This document shows, in pieces, positions 1-8,445 of a stretch of DNA of 64,000 nt (its first letter is position 1; the number at the start of each line of letters is the position of its first letter). A program made the position numbers and the translations under genes. The notes below the pieces were generated by a model. It was not told where the DNA came from and did no database searches. It worked only from the letters and a program-made list of their open reading frames with translations. The stretch is from contig NZ_JAAATY010000010.1 of assembly GCF_013280595.1 (NCBI RefSeq), positions 1 through 64,000 of the forward strand, given 5' to 3'. Origin of the DNA: Kibdelosporangium persicum. Its GTDB lineage: Bacteria > Actinomycetota > Actinomycetes > Mycobacteriales > Pseudonocardiaceae.

Positions 1-374
1 TGGTCGAGGCTGCCCACAAACTTCCGGATGACCTCCACCTGTCCAACGCTGATCTCACCGGCAGCCAACTTCGCCGCCGTCAACGGAAGGGAGGCCTCGA
101 TCACCGCGCCGGTCGGAGTCTTCACGTCATGCAGGGCTGTGGCTTGGGCGATGCGCTGGTTGGCTTCACTGCGTGAGATGTTCTGGGTGTGGACGAGTAG
201 CGCGGCGGTGTTGCCGTAGCCCAACTCGTACGCGGTTCCCTGGCCATCCACTTCGGACAGGATCGCGAAGTACTCGGCATAGTCCCGGAGTATCCGCCTG
301 TGCACGGCGGTCAACCGGGCGACAAGGTCCCGGTTGCCGAGCTGCCAGAGTGGAGTGGAAGCGATCTGCCCCAT
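1..374 (-). CDS. DUF222/13E12-family protein (probable HNH endonuclease), 5' part only
   Basis: Only the first 124 codons lie in the window; the gene runs off base 1. The ATG at 374-372 opens a frame starting MGQIASTPLWQL and continuing with RILRDYAEYF, GYGNTAALL and ISRSEANQRIAQA. This is the N-terminal pattern of DUF222 (13E12 repeat) proteins, which normally end in an HNH nuclease domain. That half is outside the window, so activity cannot be judged. Such genes are often multicopy in actinobacteria and behave like mobile elements, which fits the repeat-rich non-coding DNA upstream of it here. The frame is open to the edge without a stop. Confidence 0.8.
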   Translation of the reverse strand, partial: MGQIASTPLWQLGNRDLVARLTAVHRRILRDYAEYFAILSEVDGQGTAYELGYGNTAALLVHTQNISRSEANQRIAQATALHDVKTPTGAVIEASLPLTAAKLAAGEISVGQVEVIRKFVGSLD

Positions 375-474
375 ACGTCCAGAATACGCCGGTAAAACAT
401 GAAAGTCTTCGAACATCAGTACGATCACACGATAGGGGGATAAAACCCAAGTTTCCTTGACAGAACCCCAAAAG

Positions 475-532
475 CGGCGGTGATCCGCCCACGAAACCCA
501 GCCCCGAGCGTCAGCCAAACGGATCACCGCCG
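475..532. repeat. 13-bp perfect inverted repeat with 32-nt spacer
   Basis: CGGCGGTGATCCG at 475-487 is repeated in inverted orientation at 520-532. No gene starts here; it could be a folded RNA element or the scar of a small mobile element. Function unknown. Confidence 0.6.
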
Positions 533-568
533 TCCCACAAGCGCGACAGCGCAAGGAAACCCTTCGTG

Positions 569-710
569 CTCCCTTCCTCCCGTCTGGCCTGGGCGAAGCC
601 CAACCATGGGGGTCAAGGGGTCGGCCCACGCGAAGAAACCAGGCTGGAAGCCAAACCGATCCCCTTGACGCCCATGGTTGCCTCAGGCAGGCCGGACGGG
701 AGGAAGGGAG
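569..710. repeat. Long imperfect palindrome (about 55-bp arms, 31-nt loop)
   Basis: The left arm 569-624 and right arm 656-710 are inverted copies with few mismatches and a 2-nt gap. Shared blocks include CTCCCTTCCTCCCGTC, CAACCATGGG and GTCAAGGGG. It has no coding frame of its own. It resembles a MITE-like or dispersed palindromic element or a very stable RNA hairpin. That reading is inference; only the symmetry is seen. Confidence 0.75.
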
Positions 711-807
711 TGCGGCCCCCTCTCCTCTTGGTGGCCTGCCCGTCCGGCGAGGACAAAGAAAGCCCAACGCAACGGCGAGCACAACACGCCGAACGCTGGA
801 AAGCGAG

Positions 808-895
808 GTGCCGCAACGGCGACCACAACGTGCCGGAAAGGTCAACACGGGGTGCCGGAAAGGTGGACACGGGGTGCCGCAACAGCAACCTAGAA
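808..895. repeat. 22-bp direct tandem repeat, four units
   Basis: Units begin at 808, 830, 852 and 874, each starting GTGCCG. Units 2 and 3 share GTGCCGGAAAGGT and end ACACGGG; units 1 and 4 share GTGCCGCAAC. Units 2 and 3 are nearly identical, the outer two degenerate. There is no spacer diversity, so it is not a CRISPR array. It lies 65 bp beyond the VKOR stop codon. Confidence 0.7.
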
Positions 896-960
896 GTACC
901 GCAGCAGGCCGAATCCCGACAATCCGCGCTGAAGACGGCAGACAGGTGATGCGGACGATG

Positions 961-1512
961 TCAGAACAAAGTTCGCCAGTAGTCCCAGAACTCCACCAGG
1001 ATCAGCGCCACGATCACCAGGTACCAGAGGACCAGGATGACACTGTGGACACGACGCAACGGCGCCAGCACCGGCCAGGTGTCCAGTGTCGTGTACCAGA
1101 AGACCGGAATCGTCACGATCCACACCACGAGGCAATACGGGCAGAGGGCGTGGATGTCGTACAGACTGGCCACGATCAGCCAGTGCACGAACACGACGCC
1201 CAACGCGGCGCCCGCGTTCATCGCGAGCCGGTACCAGCGAGGCGGAGCGAATCCGGCGAGAACCGCGCCCCCTGTCGTGACGACGACCGTGAACAGCGCG
1301 ATTCCCAGTAGCGGATTGGGGAACCCGAAGGCCTCGGCCTGCGGACTGTCCATGACAGAACCGCACGACACCACGGGGTTGAGCGAACAGGTGGGCACAT
1401 AGGCCGGGTCGCGGAGTTTGGCGATCTTCTCCAGGGTCAGGGCGACCGCGGCGGCCAAGCCGAAGCCGCCGCCGAGCACGTACAGCCAAGCCAGGCGCCG
1501 GTTCGGGGTCAT
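961..1512 (-). CDS. Vitamin K epoxide reductase (VKOR) family membrane protein
   Basis: A 183-residue integral membrane protein with about five hydrophobic segments. VKOR proteins reoxidise a DsbA-like partner and pass electrons to quinone. The active-site pair is C124-P-Y-C127 in the fourth helix; the loop cysteines are C42 and C50, spaced as in bacterial VKOR. Ser/Pro-rich stretches expected near the quinone pocket (SVMDSPQ, GFPNP) are present. Its start overlaps the stop of the thioredoxin-like gene upstream (ATGA at 1509-1512), so the two are translationally coupled and probably form one disulfide-forming pair outside the membrane. Family assignment is firm; the partner is inferred from coupling. 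Confidence 0.93.
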   Translation of the reverse strand: MTPNRRLAWLYVLGGGFGLAAAVALTLEKIAKLRDPAYVPTCSLNPVVSCGSVMDSPQAEAFGFPNPLLGIALFTVVVTTGGAVLAGFAPPRWYRLAMNAGAALGVVFVHWLIVASLYDIHALCPYCLVVWIVTIPVFWYTTLDTWPVLAPLRRVHSVILVLWYLVIVALILVEFWDYWRTLF

Positions 1513-2228
1513 CCGGCCAGCGCTTCGTCGATCTTCGCACGCAGTTCGCGATCCACATCGCCGAAGGACTGGCCGGTGGGCTCGAACTTCTCGCCGTTGA
1601 GGAAGAACGTCGGTGTGCTGGTCACCTGAAGCTCACGCCCGTCCCGCACGCCCTCGTCGATCACCGCCTGTACCTCGGCGGAGGTCATGTCGGCGCGGAA
1701 GCGCGCCAGGTCAAGGCCGATCGTGGTGGCGTACTGCTCGAACTTCGCGATGGCGGCGGTCACGTCGGAGTTGACGTCCTGCCCGGCGACCGCCCATTCG
1801 CTGAAGCCGTCGTAGAGGGCGTGGTACATCGCCGCGTACTTGCCTTGTTTCCCGGCTGCTTCCGCCGCCCGTGCCGCGGGCATCGCCAACGGGTGCATGT
1901 CGAGCGGGAAGTTGCGGGGCACGAACGTGATCCGCCCCTGATAGTCCTGTTCGAGTTTCCTGGTGACGTTCGCGTAGTACGAGGCGCACGCCGGGCACTG
2001 GAAATCCAGGAACTCCACCAGGGTGACTCTGTCCCCCTCCGCTGTGGACAGTCGGTGGGCCACGGCGGGCACCAGTGTCTCGCCGGACGCGGCGGGTCCG
2101 TCGTCCGAGCGGTCGAACACGAGTATTCCGCCGATCACCACGACGGCGAGGACGACGAGGCCCAGTGTGAGGACGACGTTGGCCGACCACCGGCGGCGGG
2201 CGGTTTTCTTGTGCGGGGTACGGGCCAT
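1509..2228 (-). CDS. DsbA-like membrane-anchored thiol-disulfide oxidoreductase
   Basis: A 239-residue protein starting at the ATG at 2228 (MARTPHKK); a longer in-frame start at 2318 would add a non-conserved tail. It has a basic N terminus, one membrane anchor at about 17-38, then a thioredoxin-fold domain of the DsbA/Thioredoxin_4 type. The redox motif is C78-P-A-C81 after VEFLDFQ, and the cis-proline region reads TSTPTFFLNG. The DsbA-specific helical insertion follows the motif. It should oxidise cysteines in secreted proteins and be recycled by the VKOR encoded directly downstream (4-nt overlap). Divergent copper genes suggest it may help mature copper or cytochrome proteins; that link is inference. 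Confidence 0.92.
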   Translation of the reverse strand: MARTPHKKTARRRWSANVVLTLGLVVLAVVVIGGILVFDRSDDGPAASGETLVPAVAHRLSTAEGDRVTLVEFLDFQCPACASYYANVTRKLEQDYQGRITFVPRNFPLDMHPLAMPAARAAEAAGKQGKYAAMYHALYDGFSEWAVAGQDVNSDVTAAIAKFEQYATTIGLDLARFRADMTSAEVQAVIDEGVRDGRELQVTSTPTFFLNGEKFEPTGQSFGDVDRELRAKIDEALAG

Positions 2229-2332
2229 CGATCCAGTCACCTTTTGTCGTCGGAACATCCTCGTTCTGTTAGTCGGACTACAGTCGGCATAGTTCCGGGA
2301 ACCACCGAGGTGGTTCACTCGACTGGTGCACT
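2229..2332. promoter_or_regulatory. Divergent control region, disulfide operon / copper operon
   Basis: A 104-bp gap between divergent starts must hold both promoters. A small perfect palindrome TAGTC-G-GACTA lies at 2270-2280, followed by a direct copy of AGTCGG. No recognisable CsoR or CueR operator is seen. The regulator is unknown. Confidence 0.35.
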
Positions 2333-4222
2333 GTGAGGGTTGACAAGGCCGCCGTGCTGGCGAGTGGCATCGCTGTCGCGTGCGTCACAGCGGTGGTGCT
2401 CGCGGCAGGTGACGTCCACGCTGTCCTCGGGGATACCAATCCCGGCTTGCTTGCCTCCGTGCTGTTCGGGATCGTGCGATTCGGCGCCGATGCGGCCGGG
2501 GTGGTCGCTGTCGGTGCGCTCGCGTTCGCCGTGTTCGTGGTGCCCGCACAGCGCGATCGCCGGTTGGTCGCCGACGCGTATGCCGCGGTCCGGCTCGCGT
2601 CCGTGGCGGCGGCAGTGTGGACGGTGGCGGCGGTGGCGGCGGTGCCGCTCTCGGCGGGCGACGCCGCCGGGCAGCCGCCGGCCGTGGTGTGGGCGCACTT
2701 GGCGGACCTCGTCGAGGCCACGGAGGAGCCGAAGGCGTGGTTGTGCGTGGCGGTGATCGCGGCCGTGGTCGCGGCAGGTACACACACGACGTTGACGTGG
2801 CCGGTGGCGTTCCTGTGGTTCGTCGTCGCTGTCGTCGGGCTGTTGCCGCCGGTGGTGGCCGGGCACGTGTCGTCGGGCGCATGGCACGACGTGGCCACCA
2901 ACGCGATGGCGTGGCACATACCGGCGGCTGCGGTGTGGGTCGGCGCGCTGGTGGCGCTGCGCCGGTTCCTCCGCCGTGCGACCGTGGCGCACCGGGATCA
3001 GGTGCTGCGCCGTTACTACCGGCTGACACTGGTGTGCCTGGTCGTATTGGTTTGCAGCGGTGCCGTGACGGGCGTGGTGCTCGCCGGACCGCAGGGACTG
3101 TTCTCCGGATATGGGCTGTTACTGCTGATCAAGTTGGCGGTCTGTGGCGTGGTGCCACTGCTGAGATCGCGCTGGGCAACTCGGTGGCCGCTGGGTACGG
3201 AACTGGTCGCACTGGCTGTGGCACTGGGTGGTTCGTTGGGCCTGACGCACCTCGTGCCGCCTTCTTGGCTGACCACGCGGCCCTCCGTACAGCAGACCGT
3301 GCTGGGGTACGAGCTGCTCACGCCACCTACCTTCAGCGGCCTGTTGCTCGGCTGGCGGCTGGATTTGGTGTTCGGGCTGGGTGCTGTGCTGCTGGCCGTG
3401 GCCTACCTTCTCGGCGTACGCCGGTTGCGCGGCCGGGGTGACCGGTGGCCGGTCGGGCGCACGGTGGCTTGGCTGGCCGGCTGCGTGGTGGTGCTGGTCG
3501 TGACGTCCTCGGGGATCGGCCGGTACGCGCCGGGCACGTTCAGCATGCACATGGTCGCCCACATGTCGTTGAACATGCTCGCGCCGGTGCTGCTGGTCCT
3601 CGGTGGACCGATCACGCTGGCGGTGCGCACCCTGCCGCCAGGCCCACGCGGCTGGGTCGTCGCCCTGGTGCACAGCCGCGCCGCCCGGCTGGTGGCTCAC
3701 CCAGCGATCGCCGCCGTGGTCTTCGTCGCCTCGTTCTACGTCCTGTACTTCTCGGACCTGTTCGGCGAGGCGATGCTCTACCACTGGGCGCACCAGGTGA
3801 TGAAGCTGCATTTCCTGATATCCGGCTACGTGTTCTTCTGGCTGGTGATCGGCGTCGACCGGCCGCCACGCCCGCTGCCGCACCTGGCCCGGCTCGGCCT
3901 GCTGTTCGCGGTCATGCCCTTCCACGCCTTCTTCGGCGTGATCCTGATGAACACGCAGACCGTGATCGCCGAGACCTACTACCGCTACCTCTCCCTGCCG
4001 TGGGTGCCGGACCTGCTGACCGACCAACGCCTCGGCGGCGGCATCGCCTGGGCCACAGGCGAGATCCCCATGCTGATCGTGGTGGTCGCGCTGTTGCGCC
4101 AGTGGGCCGCCGCCGACCGCCGTGAGGCCGCCCGGCTCGACCGCCGCATCGACAGCGGCGAGGACGACCGTCTCGCCGCGTACAACGCCATGCTGGCCGA
4201 CCTGGCCGGGCGACGGAACTGA
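2333..4222 (+). CDS. CopD-CtaG fusion: copper import / cytochrome oxidase assembly membrane protein
   Basis: A 629-residue polytopic membrane protein with a GTG start at 2333. The first half (about 1-320) has the CopD pattern of bundled helices with conserved histidines (GHVSSGAWHD, AWHIPAA). The second half (about 370-610) matches the caa3-type CtaG family, with HMVAHMSLNML, HWAHQVMKLHFL and MPFHAFFGV histidine-rich motifs. The same fusion architecture is known in actinobacteria, where it is thought to move copper for cytochrome c oxidase. Eighteen bases separate it from the copper ATPase gene, so the two are probably co-transcribed. Direction of copper movement cannot be read from the sequence. 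Confidence 0.9.
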   Translation: MRVDKAAVLASGIAVACVTAVVLAAGDVHAVLGDTNPGLLASVLFGIVRFGADAAGVVAVGALAFAVFVVPAQRDRRLVADAYAAVRLASVAAAVWTVAAVAAVPLSAGDAAGQPPAVVWAHLADLVEATEEPKAWLCVAVIAAVVAAGTHTTLTWPVAFLWFVVAVVGLLPPVVAGHVSSGAWHDVATNAMAWHIPAAAVWVGALVALRRFLRRATVAHRDQVLRRYYRLTLVCLVVLVCSGAVTGVVLAGPQGLFSGYGLLLLIKLAVCGVVPLLRSRWATRWPLGTELVALAVALGGSLGLTHLVPPSWLTTRPSVQQTVLGYELLTPPTFSGLLLGWRLDLVFGLGAVLLAVAYLLGVRRLRGRGDRWPVGRTVAWLAGCVVVLVVTSSGIGRYAPGTFSMHMVAHMSLNMLAPVLLVLGGPITLAVRTLPPGPRGWVVALVHSRAARLVAHPAIAAVVFVASFYVLYFSDLFGEAMLYHWAHQVMKLHFLISGYVFFWLVIGVDRPPRPLPHLARLGLLFAVMPFHAFFGVILMNTQTVIAETYYRYLSLPWVPDLLTDQRLGGGIAWATGEIPMLIVVVALLRQWAAADRREAARLDRRIDSGEDDRLAAYNAMLADLAGRRN

Positions 4223-4240
4223 CCTGGAAAGACGAACACG

Positions 4241-6463
4241 ATGACCACTTTGGAAACCGATGCGCCCGCGCCGGTGGAACTGGCGGTGTCCGGCATGACG
4301 TGCGCCGCCTGCGCCGGGCGCATCGAACGGAAACTGAACAAAATGGACGGTGTGCGGGCCTCGGTCAACTACGCGACCGAGCGGGCGATCGTCCACCTGC
4401 CCACCGGCGTGGACACACGAGACGTCGTCGAGACGGTCCGCAAGGCGGGATACGACGCGCGCGTGCGTCACCGTGCCGAGGACGACCGCGCCGCCCACAC
4501 CGCGGCGGTCGCCGATCTGCGGCGCAGGCTCGTGGTCGCCGCGGTGCTTGCCATCCCCTTGGGCAACCTGTCGATCAGCCTCGCGCTGGTCCCGTCCTGG
4601 CGCTTCACCGGTTGGGAGCTGCTGTGCGTGCTGCTGGCCGTACCGGTGGTGTGCTACTCGGCGTGGCCGTTCCACCGCGCCGCGCTGCGTAACGCCCGAC
4701 ACGGATCGTCCAGTATGGACACTTTGGTGTCGTTGGGTGTCCTGGCGTCGTTCGGCTGGGCGGTGTGGTCACTGACCGCCGGCTCGTCCGAACCCGGTTA
4801 CTGGCTGGGGTTCGGCGTCACGGCGGCGGGCGCGGATGCCGTTTACCTGGACGTGGCCGCGGGTGTGACGACGTTCCTGTTGGCCGGGCGCTATTTCGAG
4901 ACACGCTCACGCCGCACCGCGCTGGGCCTGCTCACCGCCTTGGCCGATCTGGCCGCCAAGGACGCACGCGTCCTGCGTGACGGCGTCGAACACCCGGTTG
5001 CGGCGGGGCTGCTGCGGGTCGGTGACCTGTTCGTGGTCCGGCCTGGGGAAAGCCTGCCCGCGGACGGCGTGGTGACCGAGGGCGTGTCCGCCGTCGAGAC
5101 CGCCACGATCACGGGCGAGGCCGTGCCGGAGGACGTCGGCCCCGGCGACCGTGTGGTCGGCGGCACGGTCAACCGCAACGGGCGGCTGGTCGTGCGGGCC
5201 ACCGACGTCGGAGCCAACACCCAGCTCGCGCAGATGAGCGCGCTGGCCGAACAGGCCGCCCAGCGCAAGGCCACCGTCCAGCGGCTGGTCGACAAGGTGT
5301 GCACAATCTTCGTGCCCGTGGTCCTTGTCCTCGCGGCCATGACTCTGGCGGGGTGGCTGGCCACCGGCCACGACGTCCGTGCGGCGTTCACGGCCTCGAT
5401 CGCGGTGCTGATCATCGCCTGCCCGTGCGCGCTCGGCCTGGCCACCCCGACCGCCTTGATGGTGGGTGTCGCCCGTGCGGCGGGTCTTGGTGTGCTTGTC
5501 AAAGGGCCCGAAGCGCTCGAAGCGACGCGCTCGGTGGACACGGTCGTGCTCGACAAGACCGGCACGGTCACCACCGGCCGCATGACCGTCGCGGCGGTCA
5601 TTTCCTTCAGCCGGGCCTCTGAACAGGACGTACTGCGCTGGGCAGGCGCGGTGGAATCGGCCTCGGAGCACCCGATCGCGACGGCGATCGTGACCGAAGC
5701 GGGCGACGGGCTCCCTGCCGTCGCGCGGTTCGAAGCCCTCGTCGGCGCCGGAGCACGCGGTGAGGTCGATGGTGCCCCGGTCGTGGTCGGCACCGCGGAC
5801 CTCTTGACGGAGCTGGGCATCGAGGTGCCACCGCGAGCCACCGAGTGGCTGAACGACCTCGGCGCGGCAACCGGAGTTCTCGTCGCTCGCAACGGCGTCG
5901 TAGCAGGCGGAATCGCGGTGCGCGACACCGTACGGCCGTCCGCCGCCGAAGCGATCACCCGCCTGCATGGCCTCGGCTTGCGGACCATTCTGCTGACCGG
6001 TGACGGTCCCGTCGCCGCACGCGCGGTCGCTGACGAGGTCGGCATCACCGACGTCATCGCGAAGGTGCGCCCCACCGAGAAGGTCGAGGCGATCGAGGCG
6101 CTGCGCGCCAGAGGACGCCGTGTCGCGATGGTCGGTGACGGCGTCAACGACAGTCCCGCGCTGGCGTGCGCCGACCTCGGCATGGCGATGGCTCGCGGCA
6201 GCGACGTCGCCGCCCATGCCGCAGACGTCATCCTCGTCCGGGAAGACCTGCACGCGGTGCCCGACGCCATCGAGCTGGCCAATCGGACACTGGCGACGAT
6301 CCGCGGAAACCTCTTGTGGGCCTTCGGCTACAACGCCGCAGCGATCCCGTTGGCGGCTCTGGGGCTGCTCAATCCGCTCATCGCGGGAGCCGCGATGTCG
6401 CTGTCCTCGGTCCTGGTGGTCACCAACAGTCTCCGCCTGCGCGGCTACCGGCCACACCGGTGA
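4241..6463 (+). CDS. copA: Copper-translocating P1B-type ATPase
   Basis: A 740-residue P1B-1 ATPase. It has one N-terminal heavy-metal-binding domain with GMT-C21-A-A-C24, the actuator TGEA motif, the transmembrane C394-P-C396 metal site, the phosphorylation loop D438-KTGT, the HP motif SEHPI and the hinge motif with D633 in GDGVNDS. The NSLR near the end fits the Cu(I) class (N and MSLSS motifs in the last helices). It uses ATP to export cuprous ions across the cytoplasmic membrane. It follows the CopD-CtaG gene by 18 bases, so copper import or insertion and export sit in one transcription unit. A ctpA/ctpV-type name would be equally suitable. Confidence 0.93.
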   Translation: MTTLETDAPAPVELAVSGMTCAACAGRIERKLNKMDGVRASVNYATERAIVHLPTGVDTRDVVETVRKAGYDARVRHRAEDDRAAHTAAVADLRRRLVVAAVLAIPLGNLSISLALVPSWRFTGWELLCVLLAVPVVCYSAWPFHRAALRNARHGSSSMDTLVSLGVLASFGWAVWSLTAGSSEPGYWLGFGVTAAGADAVYLDVAAGVTTFLLAGRYFETRSRRTALGLLTALADLAAKDARVLRDGVEHPVAAGLLRVGDLFVVRPGESLPADGVVTEGVSAVETATITGEAVPEDVGPGDRVVGGTVNRNGRLVVRATDVGANTQLAQMSALAEQAAQRKATVQRLVDKVCTIFVPVVLVLAAMTLAGWLATGHDVRAAFTASIAVLIIACPCALGLATPTALMVGVARAAGLGVLVKGPEALEATRSVDTVVLDKTGTVTTGRMTVAAVISFSRASEQDVLRWAGAVESASEHPIATAIVTEAGDGLPAVARFEALVGAGARGEVDGAPVVVGTADLLTELGIEVPPRATEWLNDLGAATGVLVARNGVVAGGIAVRDTVRPSAAEAITRLHGLGLRTILLTGDGPVAARAVADEVGITDVIAKVRPTEKVEAIEALRARGRRVAMVGDGVNDSPALACADLGMAMARGSDVAAHAADVILVREDLHAVPDAIELANRTLATIRGNLLWAFGYNAAAIPLAALGLLNPLIAGAAMSLSSVLVVTNSLRLRGYRPHR

Positions 6464-6493
6464 TCAGTGCGTTCGGACGGCGCGGCGCCTGCG

Positions 6494-7318
6494 CTACGGC
6501 GAGGGACTGTCCATACGCGACATCGTCGCCGCGCCGGTTGCCGCCTCCTCGATGTCGGGTACGCCGTGGTAGGTGATGGAAAGGTGGCCGAGGCTGTCCT
6601 GGCCGATCTCGGCGTCGATCTCGTACACCTCTCGTAGCCGGTCCCGGGTCAGCACCTCGTCGGGCGGGCCGTCCGCGACGAGTTCGCCTTCGCTGAGCAG
6701 GATGAGCCGATCGCAGTAACGTGCGGCCAGCGCGAGGTCATGCAGGGCGACCAGCACAGTCTGGCCGGTGCCGGCGAGCAGGTCCATGAGCTCGAACTGG
6801 TGGCGGATGTCGAGGTGGTTGGTCGGTTCGTCGAGCAGGATGGCCCACGGTCGCTGCGCGAACGCCCGGGCGATGTGCGCTCGTTGCCGTTCGCCGCCCG
6901 AGAGCGTGTTCCAGTGCCGGTCGCGCAGTCCCGCCAGATCGAGGTGGTCGAGTGCGGCGTCGACGATGGCGTGATCGGCCGGGCTCAGACCACGCCAGCG
7001 GTCCCGGAACGGCGTCCGGCCGAGCGAGACGACGTCGACGACCCGAAGATCACTGTCGCTTTCGCTGGCCTGCTCGACGAACGCGAGGTGCTGGGCGATG
7101 CGCCTGGTGGGCCAGCCGGTGATGTCCTCGTCGTTGTAGCGGACGGCCCCGGCCGTCGGAGCCCTGAGCCCGGCGAGGCATCGCAGCAGCGACGACTTCC
7201 CGGAACCGTTGGGGCCGATCAGGCCGACGGTCTGACCGGAGCCGATCTCCACGGTGATCCCGCGGATGATCGTGCGGCCGTTGGCAGCCCAGCCGAGGTT
7301 CTCGGCGGCGATCCTCAC
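6494..7318 (-). CDS. FecE/FepC-type ABC transporter ATP-binding protein (system 1)
   Basis: A 274-residue ATPase with Walker A GPNGSGKSS (35-43), signature LSGGERQR, Walker B ILLDEPTNHLD and an H-loop in VLVALHD. The closest family is the iron-siderophore/cobalamin importer ATPases. It is the last gene of a three-gene operon (binding protein, permease, ATPase) and its start overlaps the permease stop by 4 bases. Together they form a complete chelate importer. The nearby MFS exporter, dioxygenase and Zur-like box suggest the cargo is a metallophore complex rather than free iron; cargo is inferred. Confidence 0.92.
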   Translation of the reverse strand: MRIAAENLGWAANGRTIIRGITVEIGSGQTVGLIGPNGSGKSSLLRCLAGLRAPTAGAVRYNDEDITGWPTRRIAQHLAFVEQASESDSDLRVVDVVSLGRTPFRDRWRGLSPADHAIVDAALDHLDLAGLRDRHWNTLSGGERQRAHIARAFAQRPWAILLDEPTNHLDIRHQFELMDLLAGTGQTVLVALHDLALAARYCDRLILLSEGELVADGPPDEVLTRDRLREVYEIDAEIGQDSLGHLSITYHGVPDIEEAATGAATMSRMDSPSP

Positions 7319-8445
7319 AACTCACCTCGGCGACGCAGGACGAGCAGGAACAAGGGCACACCGACCAACGCGGTGAACACACCGACCGGCACTTCCCTGG
7401 GGGCGAACGCGACCCGGGACAGCGCGTCCGTCCACACGAGAAAGATCGCCCCCGCGAGCGCGCTCAACGGCAGGAGCGTCCGGTGCAGCGGGCCGGCCAG
7501 GAACCGGATGCCGTGCGGCACGATCAGGCCGACGAACGCGATCGCCCCCACGGACGCCACCACCACGGAGGTCAGCACCGCGGTCGCCACTAGCAGCACG
7601 AGCCTGGTCCTTCGCACGTTGATTCCCAGCGAGGCCGCGGTATCCGTGCCGAAGGCGAACCCGTCCAACGCGGTGGAGTACAACCACAGAACCACCAAGC
7701 CCACCGCGCCGACGGCCGCGGTCACGGCGAGAGAGTCCCATCTGGACGGTGCCATCGAGCCGAGCAGCCAGTGCATGATCGCCCGAGTGGTGTCGGCATC
7801 GCTGGAGGCCATCAGGATCAGGTACGTGATCGCGTGGAACAGCAGGCCGATCACGATGCCGGTGAGCACCACGCGAACCGAGCCGAGCCCTCGTCTGCCG
7901 AGCAACGCCAGCAGCAGGCCGAAGGACGCGAGCGCGCCGACCAACGCACCGGCGGAAACGCTGACCGCTCCCCCACCGACGGCCAGCACGACGACCACCA
8001 CAGCTCCAGTGGACGCGCCATGCGAAACGCCAAGCAGGTACGGCTCGGCGAGCGCGTTGCGGGTCACCGACTGCAGCACCGCACCACTGATCGCCAGCGC
8101 CGCACCCACCACGGCGGCCATCAGCACACGCGGGATACGCAGTTCCCAGACCAGCGAGTCCAGCAGCCGGGGCAGCGGCTCGACGTCCAGTCCGATGTGG
8201 CCGCCGAAGACCCGGGCCAGTTCGTCGAACCCGATGTCGCCGCTGCCGATCACCATCGCGGCGGCCAGGGACACCAGCAACGCCACCACACCGGCCGTGA
8301 ACAGCAACGGAAGCGGCACCAACGAACCACGCCGCGGCCCGGGTCCCGATCGCACCGGCGAGACCGCCGGAACGTCCGATGTGGCCGGATGAAGTACCGC
8401 GGGCAGCCGGTCTCTTGTGGTGCTACTGGGCATAGCCCAGCTCAC
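7315..8445 (-). CDS. FecCD-family ABC permease (system 1)
   Basis: A 376-residue permease with about nine to ten membrane helices. Family motifs seen are GAALAISGAVLQ, RNALAEPYLLGVSHGAS, FVGLIVPH and the C-terminal RREVPVG-like PREVPVGVFTALVG. It is long enough to work as a homodimer, so one permease gene per system is sufficient. The GTG start at 8445 has AAGGG five bases upstream; an ATG at 8433 is the alternative. Its start overlaps the end of the binding-protein gene, so it is translationally coupled. Confidence 0.92.
   Translation of the reverse strand: MSWAMPSSTTRDRLPAVLHPATSDVPAVSPVRSGPGPRRGSLVPLPLLFTAGVVALLVSLAAAMVIGSGDIGFDELARVFGGHIGLDVEPLPRLLDSLVWELRIPRVLMAAVVGAALAISGAVLQSVTRNALAEPYLLGVSHGASTGAVVVVVLAVGGGAVSVSAGALVGALASFGLLLALLGRRGLGSVRVVLTGIVIGLLFHAITYLILMASSDADTTRAIMHWLLGSMAPSRWDSLAVTAAVGAVGLVVLWLYSTALDGFAFGTDTAASLGINVRRTRLVLLVATAVLTSVVVASVGAIAFVGLIVPHGIRFLAGPLHRTLLPLSALAGAIFLVWTDALSRVAFAPREVPVGVFTALVGVPLFLLVLRRRGEL

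Larger units (their letters stand above)
375..960. other. Repeat-rich non-coding stretch
   Basis: No convincing gene lies here: open frames exist on both strands, but they are short, overlap each other and have proline/arginine-rich low-complexity translations. It holds an inverted-repeat pair (475-487/520-532), a long imperfect palindrome (569-710) and a 22-bp tandem repeat (808-895). The right end abuts the VKOR stop codon at 961. Confidence 0.7.

Noticed and set aside
808-895. CRISPR array
   Set aside because: Repeats are contiguous without unique spacers and no cas gene is present.
566-949. Open frames of 60-167 codons on both strands in the repeat region
   Set aside because: They cross the palindrome and tandem repeats, have low-complexity proline/arginine-rich translations and no ribosome binding site.
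890-1558. 222-codon minus-strand frame over VKOR
   Set aside because: Arginine-rich shadow of the VKOR gene; the VKOR frame has the cysteine motifs and helices.
3119-6457. Long minus-strand frames (460-527 codons) opposite the CopD-CtaG and CopA genes
   Set aside because: Typical antisense frames of high-GC codon bias; translations are low-complexity and the plus-strand genes carry all family motifs.
6740-8392. 550-codon plus-strand frame opposite the FecBCD operon
   Set aside because: Antisense of ABC ATPase and permease genes; serine/threonine-rich with no domain.
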